In this document: positions 35,229 through 45,815 of the stretch, one piece after another
How positions within the stretch are numbered: the first letter of the stretch is position 1
Layout: every line of letters begins with the position of its first letter
Assembly: GCA_015698045.1 (NCBI GenBank)
Contig: BLAL01000068.1
Coordinates: forward strand, 1,194,110 to 1,258,109
Direction of reading: 5' to 3'
DNA: 64,000 nt
From: Rhizophagus clarus
Lineage: Eukaryota > Glomeromycota > Glomeromycetes > Glomerales > Glomeraceae
The notes under the pieces: model-generated
Database searches by the model: none
What the model saw: the letters and a program-made list of their open reading frames with translations, nothing else
Told to the model about the DNA's origin: nothing
Program-made: the position numbers and the translations under genes

Positions 35229-38140
35229 ATGTTTAGCATATTTACAATAGATGATTATATTTGGGATTATCTTTCTAATACAGGTTCAGAAATGGATAGT
35301 ACTTTTGATGATATATCTACCAGTTCTGATAGAGCAGCTTCAACAGCCTCCTCTATAGCGTCATCTTCAATAGTCTCTCTTGATAAAGATCAACTACATG
35401 CTGCAAAAAAGTGAAATTATATAAACCAAAACGTAAATATACTAAAACTAGTTGGGTGTAGTAATATATGATCCAAGAAAACGAGTATGATATTTGTCAA
35501 GTTCTGGTTATGAATATGCAAAATGAAAAAATATGTTGTGGTCAGCGATTTTTGCATGATAGATCTACAGGAAACATGGCAAACCATCTTTGTGGAAAGC
35601 ATAGCATTTATAAGGGAATAGATAAGGTAATCCAAATCATTTTTTAACAAAGATTATATTTTTGTATGAAAATCATTTCTTAATTAAAAGTTTTTGCAAG
35701 TTTCAAGTATCAGCCACATGCATATTAAAAATATTTAAATTTTTTATTCATTTAATTACAGTAAACAGATAAATCAATTCAACTAACTGTACCTAGAGCT
35801 CTGATCGGTTTGGTTTGGTTCAGTTTTTGCAAAAACTGATACCGAATCAAATTAATTGGTATCAGTATTAATGATTACTGAAACCGATCGGTAATTACTG
35901 AAAACTGAACTGATTTACTGAATGTTTTTAGTAAAAAAATGTTTTGCAACGTTTAGCAAAAAAAGTTGCGAAACGATTTTTTCTTATCAAATCATTCATA
36001 AAAAAATGTTTCGCAACGTTTTTTTATTAAAGTAACAAAAAAAATGTTGCGAGACATTTTTTTATATTAAATCGTTTTATAAAAACGTTTTGCAACGTTT
36101 TTAAATAAAAAGGAAAATAATGTTGCAAAACGTTGTTTTCTATATTAAATTTCTGATGTAAAAAACGTTTCGCAATGTTTTTTACAAGTTTCGCAAAAAT
36201 AACGTTGCGAAACATTATTTTTTTATATCAAACGCTTATATAAAAAATGTTTCACAATGTTTTTTACAATGTTCGCAAAAATAACGTTGTAAAACGTTAT
36301 TTTTCATATTAAATTGTTTATGTAAAAAACGTTTCGCAACATTTTTTACAAGTTCTGCAAAAATAACATTGTGAAATATTATTTTTTTTATCAAATCGTT
36401 TATGCAAAAAACGTTGCGAAATGTTATTTTTTATATCATATGTTTATGTAAAAAACGTTTTGCAACATTTTTTTTAACTACATTATTTAATAAAAAGATG
36501 TTTTTCTTATAAAAAAAAAATGTTTTTATTATCAGTAAATCAGTTCAGTAAATTGCAAAACTGATACTGAAACTGAAAGTTTCAGTTCGATAAATCATAA
36601 AACCGAAACTGCTCTGATACTGAAACCAGTCGATACAGTTCGGTAATTACCAAAACTGATCAGAGCCCTAACTGTACCACAAGTAATGGAAAAAGCAAGA
36701 GTTAAACCACATAAAAAACCACAAAATCAAGAAATTAGGCAAGCTATTGCTGAATAGATCACTATTGACAATCTTCCAATTAATGTTATTCAAGGCAAAG
36801 GTTACCAAAAAATGATGTTAACTCTTGATTCTGCATTTACGATTTCATCTAATAAAAGACTAAAAAAAGAAATTAATACTGGATATACAAATGCAATTGA
36901 AGAATTAAAGATATTACTTGAAAATACTTGCAAGTCGGCTTCTTTAACAACTGACCTTTGAACAGCTAAAAGTAAACATGAGTATATCAGTGTAACTTTG
37001 CATTGGTTGTCAGAGCATTTTAAAGTATATGATTGTCTTCTTTGCATAGAACATATGCAATATCCTCATACTGGAACAAATATTGTATCCTTTTTAAAAA
37101 AAAAGGTAGCTGAATTTGGATTGGAAGGAAAAATTACTTGTGTTGTAACGGATAATGGAAGTAACATGGTTAATGCAATTAATTAATGGAATGGTGTTAA
37201 ATGCTTACCTTGTGCTGCTCACACCCTACAACTTTCAATTAATCATGCATTTCAAAAAACTAACATTTATATTAAGTGAATTAAGCGTCTAGTACATTTT
37301 TTTACAAGCTTTCCCAAGTAAAGTGAACACCTTGATAACACCCAAAGGGAATGTCAGAGGCATAATAATACATCTTTACAAGATATTTCTGATAATTCTA
37401 GTGATGATGATTCTAATGATGGTGATGATAGCACAAATAAACCCTCATTAAACATCTTAACTAATCCACAAAAACCAATTTTGCGAAATATTGCTGATAC
37501 AAAGACCAGATGGAACTTCAAATACCATTCCTGAAATCGCTTATTAAAATTACATAAAGCAATTGAATGGCTAGATGCAACGTTGCTTTTATCTAATAAT
37601 CATGATGATCGTGTGGATAGGAGAAAACTTAAAAAGCAGCTTTTATTATCTTATGAATGGAGCTTATTAAAACAAATTGTGAATTTATTAGAGCCGTTTG
37701 AAGATGCCACTACATATTTTAGTGGAACATTCTATACTACTTTATCAATTATTTATCCTTTAATTTAAGTTCTCAAATTTAAATATGCTGAAAATGATGA
37801 TAACAATGATGATGATTCAGAAATAGAACAAGGTAAATTGGTGTTGTTTTATTATCATTTATCATATAATTATTTTTTATTTTAAAATTATATTGCTAAC
37901 TAATTATTATTTATTTTATAGATGCTCCAAATTTTCGGCATGAAGAATCAGATGAAGAAAGCGAATTAAGTGATAGTGATGAAGACAACCTGAAGCTTAA
38001 TACTTTAGAGCAATCAACATCACATCACTACCAAACTTGATCTAAGATAGCAGCATCAATTATCCAACCTGCACAAGATATTCTTAAAATAATGAAAAAG
38101 ACTATTTATAATTCCTTGTTTGTCTATTAAAATGAACCTA
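35229..38140 (+). pseudogene. hAT-family transposase relic 1 (BED finger, interrupted by a MITE)
   Basis: Plus-strand relic of a RICESLEEPER/ZBED-type transposase. 35229-35411 is a Ser-rich N-terminus. The BED finger follows in broken frame (CQVLVMNMQNEKICCGQRF, then NMANHLCGKH). A MITE occupies 35794..36670. After it the catalytic region resumes: SAFTISSNKRLKKEI, SASLTTDL then stop then TAKSKHEYISVTLHW, TCVVTDNGSNMVNAIN and CAAHTLQLSINHAF. Further on come NLLEPFEDATTYFSG and an acidic stretch to about 38140. The C-terminal dimerisation block is missing. At least five in-frame stops are visible. Confidence 0.75.
35794..36670. mobile_element. hAT-type MITE 1, TSD ACTGTACC
   Basis: An 877-bp insertion bounded by inverted ends TAGAGCTCTGATCGGTTT and, reversed, TAGGGCTCTGATCAGTTT. 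It is flanked by perfect 8-bp duplications ACTGTACC at 35786-35793 and 36671-36678. The host hAT relic reads on in frame across the duplication (TVPQVMEKARV after removal). The interior is a tandem series of facing repeats of AAAACGTTTCGCAACGTTTT and its complement spaced about 50-60 bp. No coding capacity. An 8-bp target duplication is diagnostic for hAT elements. Confidence 0.9.
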
Positions 38141-38952
38141 TAATGATTGCACTAGTCGAAAAAGAACAATTTGGCCTAAATTTGACCAGGTTGAATATAG
38201 GTCAAATGATGATCTAACCTATGTCAAATTAAGGCTAATTTTTTTAGCGCATTTAGGGTGCTAATTGTCTCAAATTCAGAAAGAAAATTTAACCATCATT
38301 TTACCTGTATTAGGACATTATTACATATTTATTCGACCCTAAAAAAAACTATATTCGACTACTGTATGTAATCTGAATATAATTGATAAATAGGTCAAAC
38401 TAGAGTTTTTTCAAAGTCGAATAATAAAGCATCATTTTGTATTTTATAAGCAAATAAAAACCATTTATTTTATATATATTGACATATATAGTATATAGTA
38501 ATATAAGATAATTATATAAACCAACCCGCATATGATCAACCATACAATAATCATAAGACTCATAAACCAATCATAATTATATAAACCAAAAAAAAAAATA
38601 TAAAATATCCAGTAATAATTATATAACCAAAAAAAAAAATATAAAATATACTAATAATATTTGTCTACTTTGAAGATTTCATGGAGTTCTTCGTCTTCTG
38701 TAGCTCTTCCTTTTCCTTTTTACTTTTTTTTAGCTTTTTGTTGCTAATATGATACAACATATGATAAAACAAAAAAAAAATTTTTTTATACACACTTTTT
38801 TATGTTTTTTTTAACAATTTAAAAATAATATTTAACTCTTAAAATTAGATCACATTTATTTAAAATAAAATGCGAAACCAACTACAAAGTACAAATAAAG
38901 AAACTTTTATTCTTTATATTAATAAAATTCTATCAAAAAACATCAAGATTTA
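38141..38952. other. Repeat debris between the two hAT relics
   Basis: Mixed sequence with no recognised gene. 38571-38650 contains a direct duplication of ATAATTATATAAACC followed by A-runs. A short minus-strand Lys-rich frame (38,655-38,757) has no family signature. Confidence 0.45.
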
Positions 38953-41900
38953 GGATGAATATTCTCAACAAATGATGCATTTTTCAAGCCTACTAAATAA
39001 TTCAGGGTGTAGGCGTGTTCTTTTAGCTGTCAAAAGATTTCCTGCACAATTGAACAACCTCTCACTGGGTGTGAAAGTAACTGATATAGAAAGATACATT
39101 CAAGCTAACTTTGAAAGAATTGAAACCTGTTCCTTATGCTCATACCACCAAATAAAAGGATCAGAATGTATATTCATTTCTGGTAAAGATAAGTAAATGG
39201 TTACTTCATTTTCATGCTATAAGGAGCACCATTCAAAGATTATAAGTAAAGACTTTCTGTCAGATTGTATTGATGGAAAAGTAATAGGTGTTTGATTAAT
39301 ATTCTCTAATGTGGAATCATCTTTAACCTCAACATACTTTCTTTCTAATAATTCTTTTGCACTATTACAGATTTTCTCATTATCAACAAAGTCAAGTGAT
39401 TTAATCCTAGGATCAAGTAATACTAAAATAAGAATTTCTGCTTCCTTCCGATCCCAATATAATTCTATCGCATTATACAAATCAAGCTTTACTTGTTCCA
39501 ATATATTTTGAGTTTCTAATGGCTTATTTATATTCAGCTTTTTTCCAAGTGTATTTTGCGCATTTTCTGCTAGCTCACCTTCCTTTTCATCCTCAAAACA
39601 TTAATGTATTCACATTCATATTGGTTTGTAGTCTTGTGTTCTTTGGTCTTATTCGTTTCTTAACTTCCTTTAACATTGGACTCATTATACTATGAGTTAT
39701 ATACTTACTCCCTTCTAATTGTTCTGTAGCTAAGGATGGTGCCGCAATTGATTTATCAAATCCGCAATATTGCGGATTTTGGAGTTGAATTGCGGTTAGT
39801 GAACCGCAATTCCGCAATTCACCTGATCGGTTTTGGCAGTTTACCGAACCGATTTAATAAAAAAAATGTTTACGCAACGTTTTTTTAATTAATTTAACGA
39901 AAAAATGTTGCGAAATGTTTTTTCAAAGTATTTTAATTAATAAAAAACGTTTCGCAACGTTTTTTTAATTAATTTAAAGAAAAAATGTTGTGAAACGTTT
40001 TTTCAAAGTATTTTAATTAATAAAAAGCATTTCGCAACGTTTTTTTAATTAATTTAAAGAAAAAACATTGCGAAACGTTTTTTCAAAGTATATTTAATTA
40101 AAAAAAACGTTTCGCAACATTTTTTAATTAATTTAAAGAAAAAACGTTGCGAAACATTTTTTCAAAGTATATTTAATTAAAAAAAACGTTTCGCAACATT
40201 TTTTTAATTAATTTAAAGAAAAAATGTTGTGAAACGTTTTTTCAAAGTATATTTTAATTAAAAAAAACGTTTCACAACGTTTTTTTGGATTGCTTTAGCG
40301 AAATTGCAATTCCGCAAATGTATCGCAATTCCGCAAATGTGCCGCAATTCCGCAATTATTCCGCAATTGAATTGCGGTACTTTGCGGAATTGCGGAATAT
40401 TTGCGGAATTGCGGACAATTGCGGATTGCGGAATTGCGGATATTTAGGTTTAAAAATCCGCAATGTTCCGCAATACCGTAAATCACAATTATTCCGCAAT
40501 TGCTTATTTGCGGCACCATCCTTATCTGTAGCATCAGCAAATTCTTCTAAAACTCTACATAAATTGCTTAACAATTCCCATTCATTGTTAGTTAACATAA
40601 TTTTAACCAATCAACAACCATCTTTTTTTGAATCATTGTCATTGGCAATTAGTAATGTTGTTACTAAGATGTTAATATATGGTTTAATTTCCAACAACCT
40701 TGTCCAGGCTAATAAGAAACTTGAATTCCATCAAGTTGCAACATCTGCAATGCAGTGCTGCAAGTATGTACTTGTTTTACCTGGATTCTAAAAAAAAAAA
40801 AATTAATAAATTTTTTACAATATTAAACATTAGAAGGTGTTGACATACTACTTGATTTTTGGTCTGAATAGATATTTGAATATTTTCTAGCCTTTCTGAT
40901 TGCTTTGGTCTCATAAAAAAATCTATCAGCCATTTTGCTCTTAATACAAGTAGTCTTACACATGCAAGTCCATTCCCAATGATCAATTGTAAAGTATGAG
41001 CAGTGCAAGACTGCCAGGTAATATTTGGAGAGATAGAATTCATAATTTTTACTGCCTTCTTCATGTTCGTGCCATTGTCTGTAACAATTACATTAACTTT
41101 TTCTCTTAATTTCCATTGATCTAGTATTTCAAATAAAGTGTTACTAATGTGTTCAGTGGTATGTGAATAACGAACATAAGCAACTGCAAGAACAAGCTCA
41201 TAAAGTTAGAATTTTTTATCTAAAAAGCAACATGTAATTCAATATAGCCCTGTCTATTTCAAGCAGTCCATAAGTCAGTAATTAAATTGACTGAAATTGC
41301 ATGATTTTCAATATATTCTTTAATTTGGGAAAGTGTGTGATTGTATGCATGATGGATAATTTGTTTTACTAATTTAACATCAAGTACAATGAATGCTGGG
41401 TCTAAATCTTATAAGAGTTTCTAAAACTTTTCACTTTGAACAACTTTAAGTAGAATTAGATCATTAATAAACCAATTAACAAGTGATTAGCGCAATTCTT
41501 GCTGCTTTGCATCTTTATATAATCTCACAATTTTTGTATTAGTAATGGTAGTTTGAACCTTTTATGAGCAAAATAATAATTATAATTTGTTTTTTATTAA
41601 TTTAATTATAAAAAAAAATACTGAACATACCAGTCTTCCTTCTACTTATGTATTTTCAGTAATTTGATGTGATCCAACAAGATATGAAATGAGGTTACTT
41701 GTTGAATTTTCACTTAAATAACGTCGTCCACATATCTTTTTATCAGTTACTTTAACTGAACATTCAGCACCAATTTTTCTGTTATCAAGCAGTATAGGAT
41801 CGCACCACTGTCACACCCAACTTTTATACTTATCTGTTTTATTAAGTGTTTCCTTTTTTAACAGTGTTCTTTAACGTTATACTTTTTGACCGTTTATTTG

Positions 41901-42006
41901 AAGGGTTAAAAAAAGGTTCAGTTGCATCAGGTTCTGTTATGTTAGAACCTTCTCTTTCAATATCATAATCACTTAAAGGTATATGTTGATTTGTTTTTTC
42001 AGTCAT
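38953..42006 (-). pseudogene. hAT-family transposase relic 2 (interrupted by a MITE)
   Basis: Nearly full-length hAT on the minus strand, starting at about 42006 (MTEKTNQHIPLSDYD). BED finger remnants follow, then VNVIVTDNGTNMKKAVKI and WQSCTAHTLQLIIGNGLAC. Next is LLSNLCRVLEEFADAT, which joins EQLEGSKYITHSIMSPMLK after removal of the MITE at 39731..40524. Then comes LILVLLDPRIKSLDF. The C-terminal dimerisation block is at 38953-39240 (YLSLPEMNIHSDPFIWWYEH, then TPSERLFNCAGNLL). Frameshifts and stops occur in most segments. It is inverted relative to relic 1 and retains the C-terminus that relic 1 has lost. Confidence 0.8.
39731..40524. mobile_element. hAT-type MITE 2, TSD TCTGTAGC
   Basis: A 794-bp insertion with perfect 17-bp terminal inverted repeats TAAGGATGGTGCCGCAA and perfect 8-bp target duplications TCTGTAGC at 39723-39730 and 40525-40532. 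Both subterminal zones are packed with CCGCAAT/ATTGCGG words, probably transposase sites. The core is a tandem of AAAACGTTTCGCAACGTTTT-type palindromes with TTTTTTAATTAATTTAAAGA spacers, about 60 bp per half unit. The ends differ from MITE 1 but the core is of the same kind. Confidence 0.92.
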
Positions 42007-42618
42007 TATTAAATTTTAATAAAAGTATAAAAGAAAAAAATAAGCCGTTAGCTGTGCGTGAGAATATTTATTTCAATTTTCAAAGATCATACAGATAACA
42101 CAATCATGATGTAATGTAAATTTCCAGATTTTCAGTTTTAGTTTTTGGATTGCAAATTGTTTTTGAAATAGACTAAAAGTATAGCAAAATTAATGCCAAA
42201 AATGTAAATTTATTATATATAATTATATATAAAATAATTTTATTATTTATAAAAAAGAAGGAATTATAAATATTTGCAAATTATCCATTCGGATTGATCC
42301 ACGAATTGCTAATTTATCCACAAATATCTGGCAATATCTGGCAGATTATTCACAGATAATTCATATAAATCTGTGAAACTTAATAATGATTCGCATATCT
42401 GCATTATCCAGATATTTTTATTATCTGTACAGATTATCATCTATGGATCGCTTTACTAGGCATGTATACATCAAGGGGTAAAAGATGTGATATACACTGT
42501 ATTTGAACAATACAGATGCAAATTGTTATCTGTCAATTTTCAAAATATGACGTGAAAAATACAAGAATGGAAAAATAAACCTGAAGTAAAATAATGTTAT
42601 AAAAACCTTTTTAAAAAG
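42007..42618. other. Spacer with third ATCTG word cluster
   Basis: 42,290-42,445 carries repeated ATATCTGGCA, TTCACAGATAATTC and ATCTGCATTATCCAGAT words like those at 25.4 and 30.0 kb. It lies upstream of hAT relic 2 and could be that element's subterminal region. No gene. Confidence 0.45.
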
Positions 42619-43191
42619 GTGAAGGATAACTCTGTGACGTATATGTCATTAATAATTGAAAAATTATACAATGAAAATAAAAATCTATCAAAAATATTAA
42701 TAGCTTATGCTATTAGTATTTGTGAAACATTTTTGAATCCTGGAAATCAGGATATTCATATGAACGAAAAATTACTAAAACCAAAGATAATCAAAAACTT
42801 AATAAGTTTTAATTTAAATTTTATAAGATGTTAGTTACTTAATTACAGTTATTTATTTATTTTTTTATTTTATTTTATTTTATTTTTTTTCTAGCAAAAG
42901 CTAGAAAACAAAGAAAAGTTTTTATGTTCTAAGTCTGAAGATAAATCCTCATCAACTGATGCTGACAATCGTAAATTAGGTAAAGGTGCTAATGATGATA
43001 AAGGTACTAATAATACTGATAGTAAGAATACTGATAATGGTGAAGGTGTTAATACTGATAAAAATGGCAAAGAAGCCAATACTGATAGTAAAGATGGTGA
43101 AGAAACTAGTATCAAAAATAATAAAGGTTAAGGTATTTATGATTCTGATGGATCATATAATACTGAAGGAGAGGACCAGTATTTAAGTAGT
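42619..43191 (+). pseudogene. Low-complexity N/D/K/G-rich gene relic
   Basis: An open frame 42619-42834 (SLIIEKLYNENKNLSKILIAYA...) is followed after an intron-like T-rich stretch by LENKEKFLCSKSEDKSSS and a long Asn/Asp/Lys/Gly/Thr repeat region (DDKGTNNTDSKNTDNGEG). A stop and then ...DQYLSSLFNNYELRRR follow. No domain was recognised. It may be an exon pair of a small lineage-specific gene or its relic. Confidence 0.3.
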
Positions 43192-45454
43192 TTATTCAAT
43201 AACTACGAGTTGCGTAGGAGGTAGTTTTTTTTTATAAATTTTATTATTTTTTTTTTTATATATTTTTTTTATATATATTACATATTATTTTTATTATAAT
43301 AATAAAATATATAATATGTATTGTAATAACGCTAGCTTAATGCAAATTTGTATAAAATTATAATAATAAATTAATTATGATTTATTTTTTATACAGATAA
43401 ATTTTTTTTTTTGGTAATAGAAGGCAATAAACTGCTTAAAATAAATTGAATTTAAAATTCTATTATAATTTTTTTTTAGTTGTGTCAGAAAATTTTTAAA
43501 TATTTAATGTATAAATTTACACACTTGACGCAAAATTACAAACTTATGTAAATTTATTATTTAAATTTGTATTTTATAGTTATGATATATAAACTTTAAT
43601 CTATATCAAATATTTTATAGGAATAATACATAAATACGGTAATTTATGTCTTGTACCTTTTTTTTAATCGGATAATTATAATTGAGGTCATAAATATTAC
43701 TTTTTAGATAACAAAATATAGATAATAAAAAGGGTAAATATTTTTATTAAAGGCAAATTTTCTGATATTATAATTGTCTGAAGGTCATAATGGTCTTAAT
43801 ACAGATTATTTTAGATATTTTCTGGCCAATCAAAATTAGGCTGATCTTGCACGTGATTTATTTAATATTCATATCATACACACGTCTTTTAACTATGGTC
43901 TTTTCTGCTTATTTTTTATTTTATCTCTTTCTTTTATTTTGTTTCAAGAAATTTTATTCTTCTGTTTAATATTTTTAAATATAATATATATTTACATATA
44001 TTTCCATAATTTATTGCTTTGCAGGTACAAAAGTATTTGTTTATTAATAATACTAATTGCGCTTTTACTTATACCGTAATACTAATGATATTATCCATAT
44101 TTCCTTTATTCTTTTTGCTTATATCTTAATATTTACCGTGTTCCCTTTACTTTTTACCTTAATACTAACTATATACTAACTATGTTTCTTTTACTTAATA
44201 CTAAATAATACAAACTATGTTTCTTTTACTACTTTAACGAATATTAACTTTATTTCTTTTATTTCTTTACCTTAATACTAACAAATACTAACTTTATTTT
44301 TTTATTTCTTTATTTAAACTAACTATGTTTCTTTTACTTAATACTAAACAATACAAACTATGTTTCTTTTACTACTTTAACGAATATTAACTTTATTTCT
44401 TTCTTTTTATCTTAATACTAACAAATATTAACTTTATTTCTTTTATTTCTTTACCTTAATACTAACGAATACTAACTTTATTTTTTTATTTCTTTATTTA
44501 ATACTAATAATAACAATTACATTTCTTTAATTATTGTCTTAATACTAATAATGTTTCTTTAACTCTTTTATCTTAATACTAATAATATTAATAATGTTAC
44601 TTTTATCTTTGTATATTTCTTTTTATTTGTATCCTTAATGCTAACAATATTAATACTACTAATATTTACTAGGAATATTGATGCTGATAGTTGTTTCTCT
44701 ACTTTTTACATCTAATTATATTGTTACTTTTCCTTTTATGTAATTTATTTAAATATCTGTAATTTTTTTATAATTTAATAAAGTTACTTTTATTTTGAAT
44801 TATATCTAATGCCCAATTATTATATAAGCCCAAATATTAAAAATTGCATTATAATTTTGAAATGATACGAAATATTACGTTAATATTATTAGAAACTCTA
44901 CATATCATAATATTTCAAAATGTTTTAAAAAGTTACGAAATATTATTGCTTATAAAAACTTGCGACAGGTCTGAAAACTTACAAAATATTGTGTAAAATT
45001 ACATATTATTATAAACTGTAAAATTACAGAATACTACAAATCATAAAATTACGAAGATTTACATATTGTAATATATACTTTGAAATATTTTAGAAAGTTA
45101 CGAAATATTATACTTATGCAAACTTTTGGCAGGTCTGAAAACTTATAAAATATTTTGATGCGTAAACTTATGTAACTTTTTACACTATAAAATTTTCTGA
45201 TGTACCATGTAATTTTATAAATCATTGTTACTTTATTTTCTTGCATAAAGTTTTTATATTTTATTTCTTTTTCATTTTTTATTCCCTAGACATACAATAT
45301 CTGCTCACGTCCACTATTATAAATAATAATGAAAGATTTTCAGCATACTAAAGGAGTATACACTCACATCCCTATTATAAATAACAATAAAAGACTTCTG
45401 GCATACTAAAGAAATACACTCACAGCTTTCAATATACCAATTAACAAGCATATA
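43192..45454. other. AT-rich non-coding region with TACTAA-rich repeats
   Basis: No gene was recognised. 44,030-44,690 is a pyrimidine-rich low-complexity tract (separate entry). 44,830-45,190 holds diverged repeats of ACAAAATATT and AAACTTACGA words. Confidence 0.5.
44030..44690 (+). repeat. TTAATACTAA / TTTCTTT low-complexity tandem tract
   Basis: Words AATACTAAC and TATTAACTTTATTTC alternate throughout. A roughly 75-bp segment starting at ACTATGTTTCTTTTAC near 44178 recurs about 145 bp later near 44322. A similar (C/T)TTACTAATATT tract lies at 50,885-51,235. Confidence 0.65.
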
Positions 45455-45811
45455 ATGATTACGTGTATCAATAAAGATAAAGATAAAAATAAAAATAAAG
45501 ATAGTGATGTCAAAGATTTCAAACTTATTAATTGCAATAGAGCAGGAATTTCTTACAGAGAGCTAAAACAACTCTACAATGTATCAATGTTAGCTCTGAG
45601 TAATGTAACAAAAATTATTTCCTACCTCTTACTGTCAACATCTTCTTTATTGGTATCACCAAAAATTTTGTATTCTTCAAAGAATGTGTTAATATCTGTT
45701 ACAAATAACAATTAGATAATCCCATACAATCAATATAAAAAGGCCTGTAAAATTTGTAAGTATTTTAGCCATTCTGTAAAAAATTGTCTCAATTTAAAAT
45801 CACAGTATTGA
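45455..45811 (+). pseudogene. Zinc-knuckle protein relic with one in-frame TAG
   Basis: One frame runs from ATG at 45455 to TGA at 45811, broken only by TAG at 45713-45715. Residues 8-20 are a KDKNKNKD low-complexity run. The end is an intact CCHC knuckle, CKICKYFSHSVKNC (C-x2-C-x4-H-x4-C). It lies immediately next to the inner end of the right 3.5-kb element. It resembles the zinc-knuckle gene at 60.4-61.3 kb in architecture but not in sequence. It may be gag-derived. Confidence 0.5.
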
Positions 45812-45815
45812 TGGA

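Noticed and set aside
38972-39196. 74-residue plus-strand ORF
   Set aside because: The minus strand here encodes the hAT dimerisation domain, so the ORF is its shadow.
36000-40300. CRISPR-like array from regularly spaced palindromes
   Set aside because: Spacers are near-identical AT sequence, not unique, and the blocks lie within eukaryotic MITEs.
40285-40791. 168-residue plus-strand ORF
   Set aside because: It crosses the MITE 2 right end and the antisense of the hAT relic; its repeats come from CCGCAAT words.
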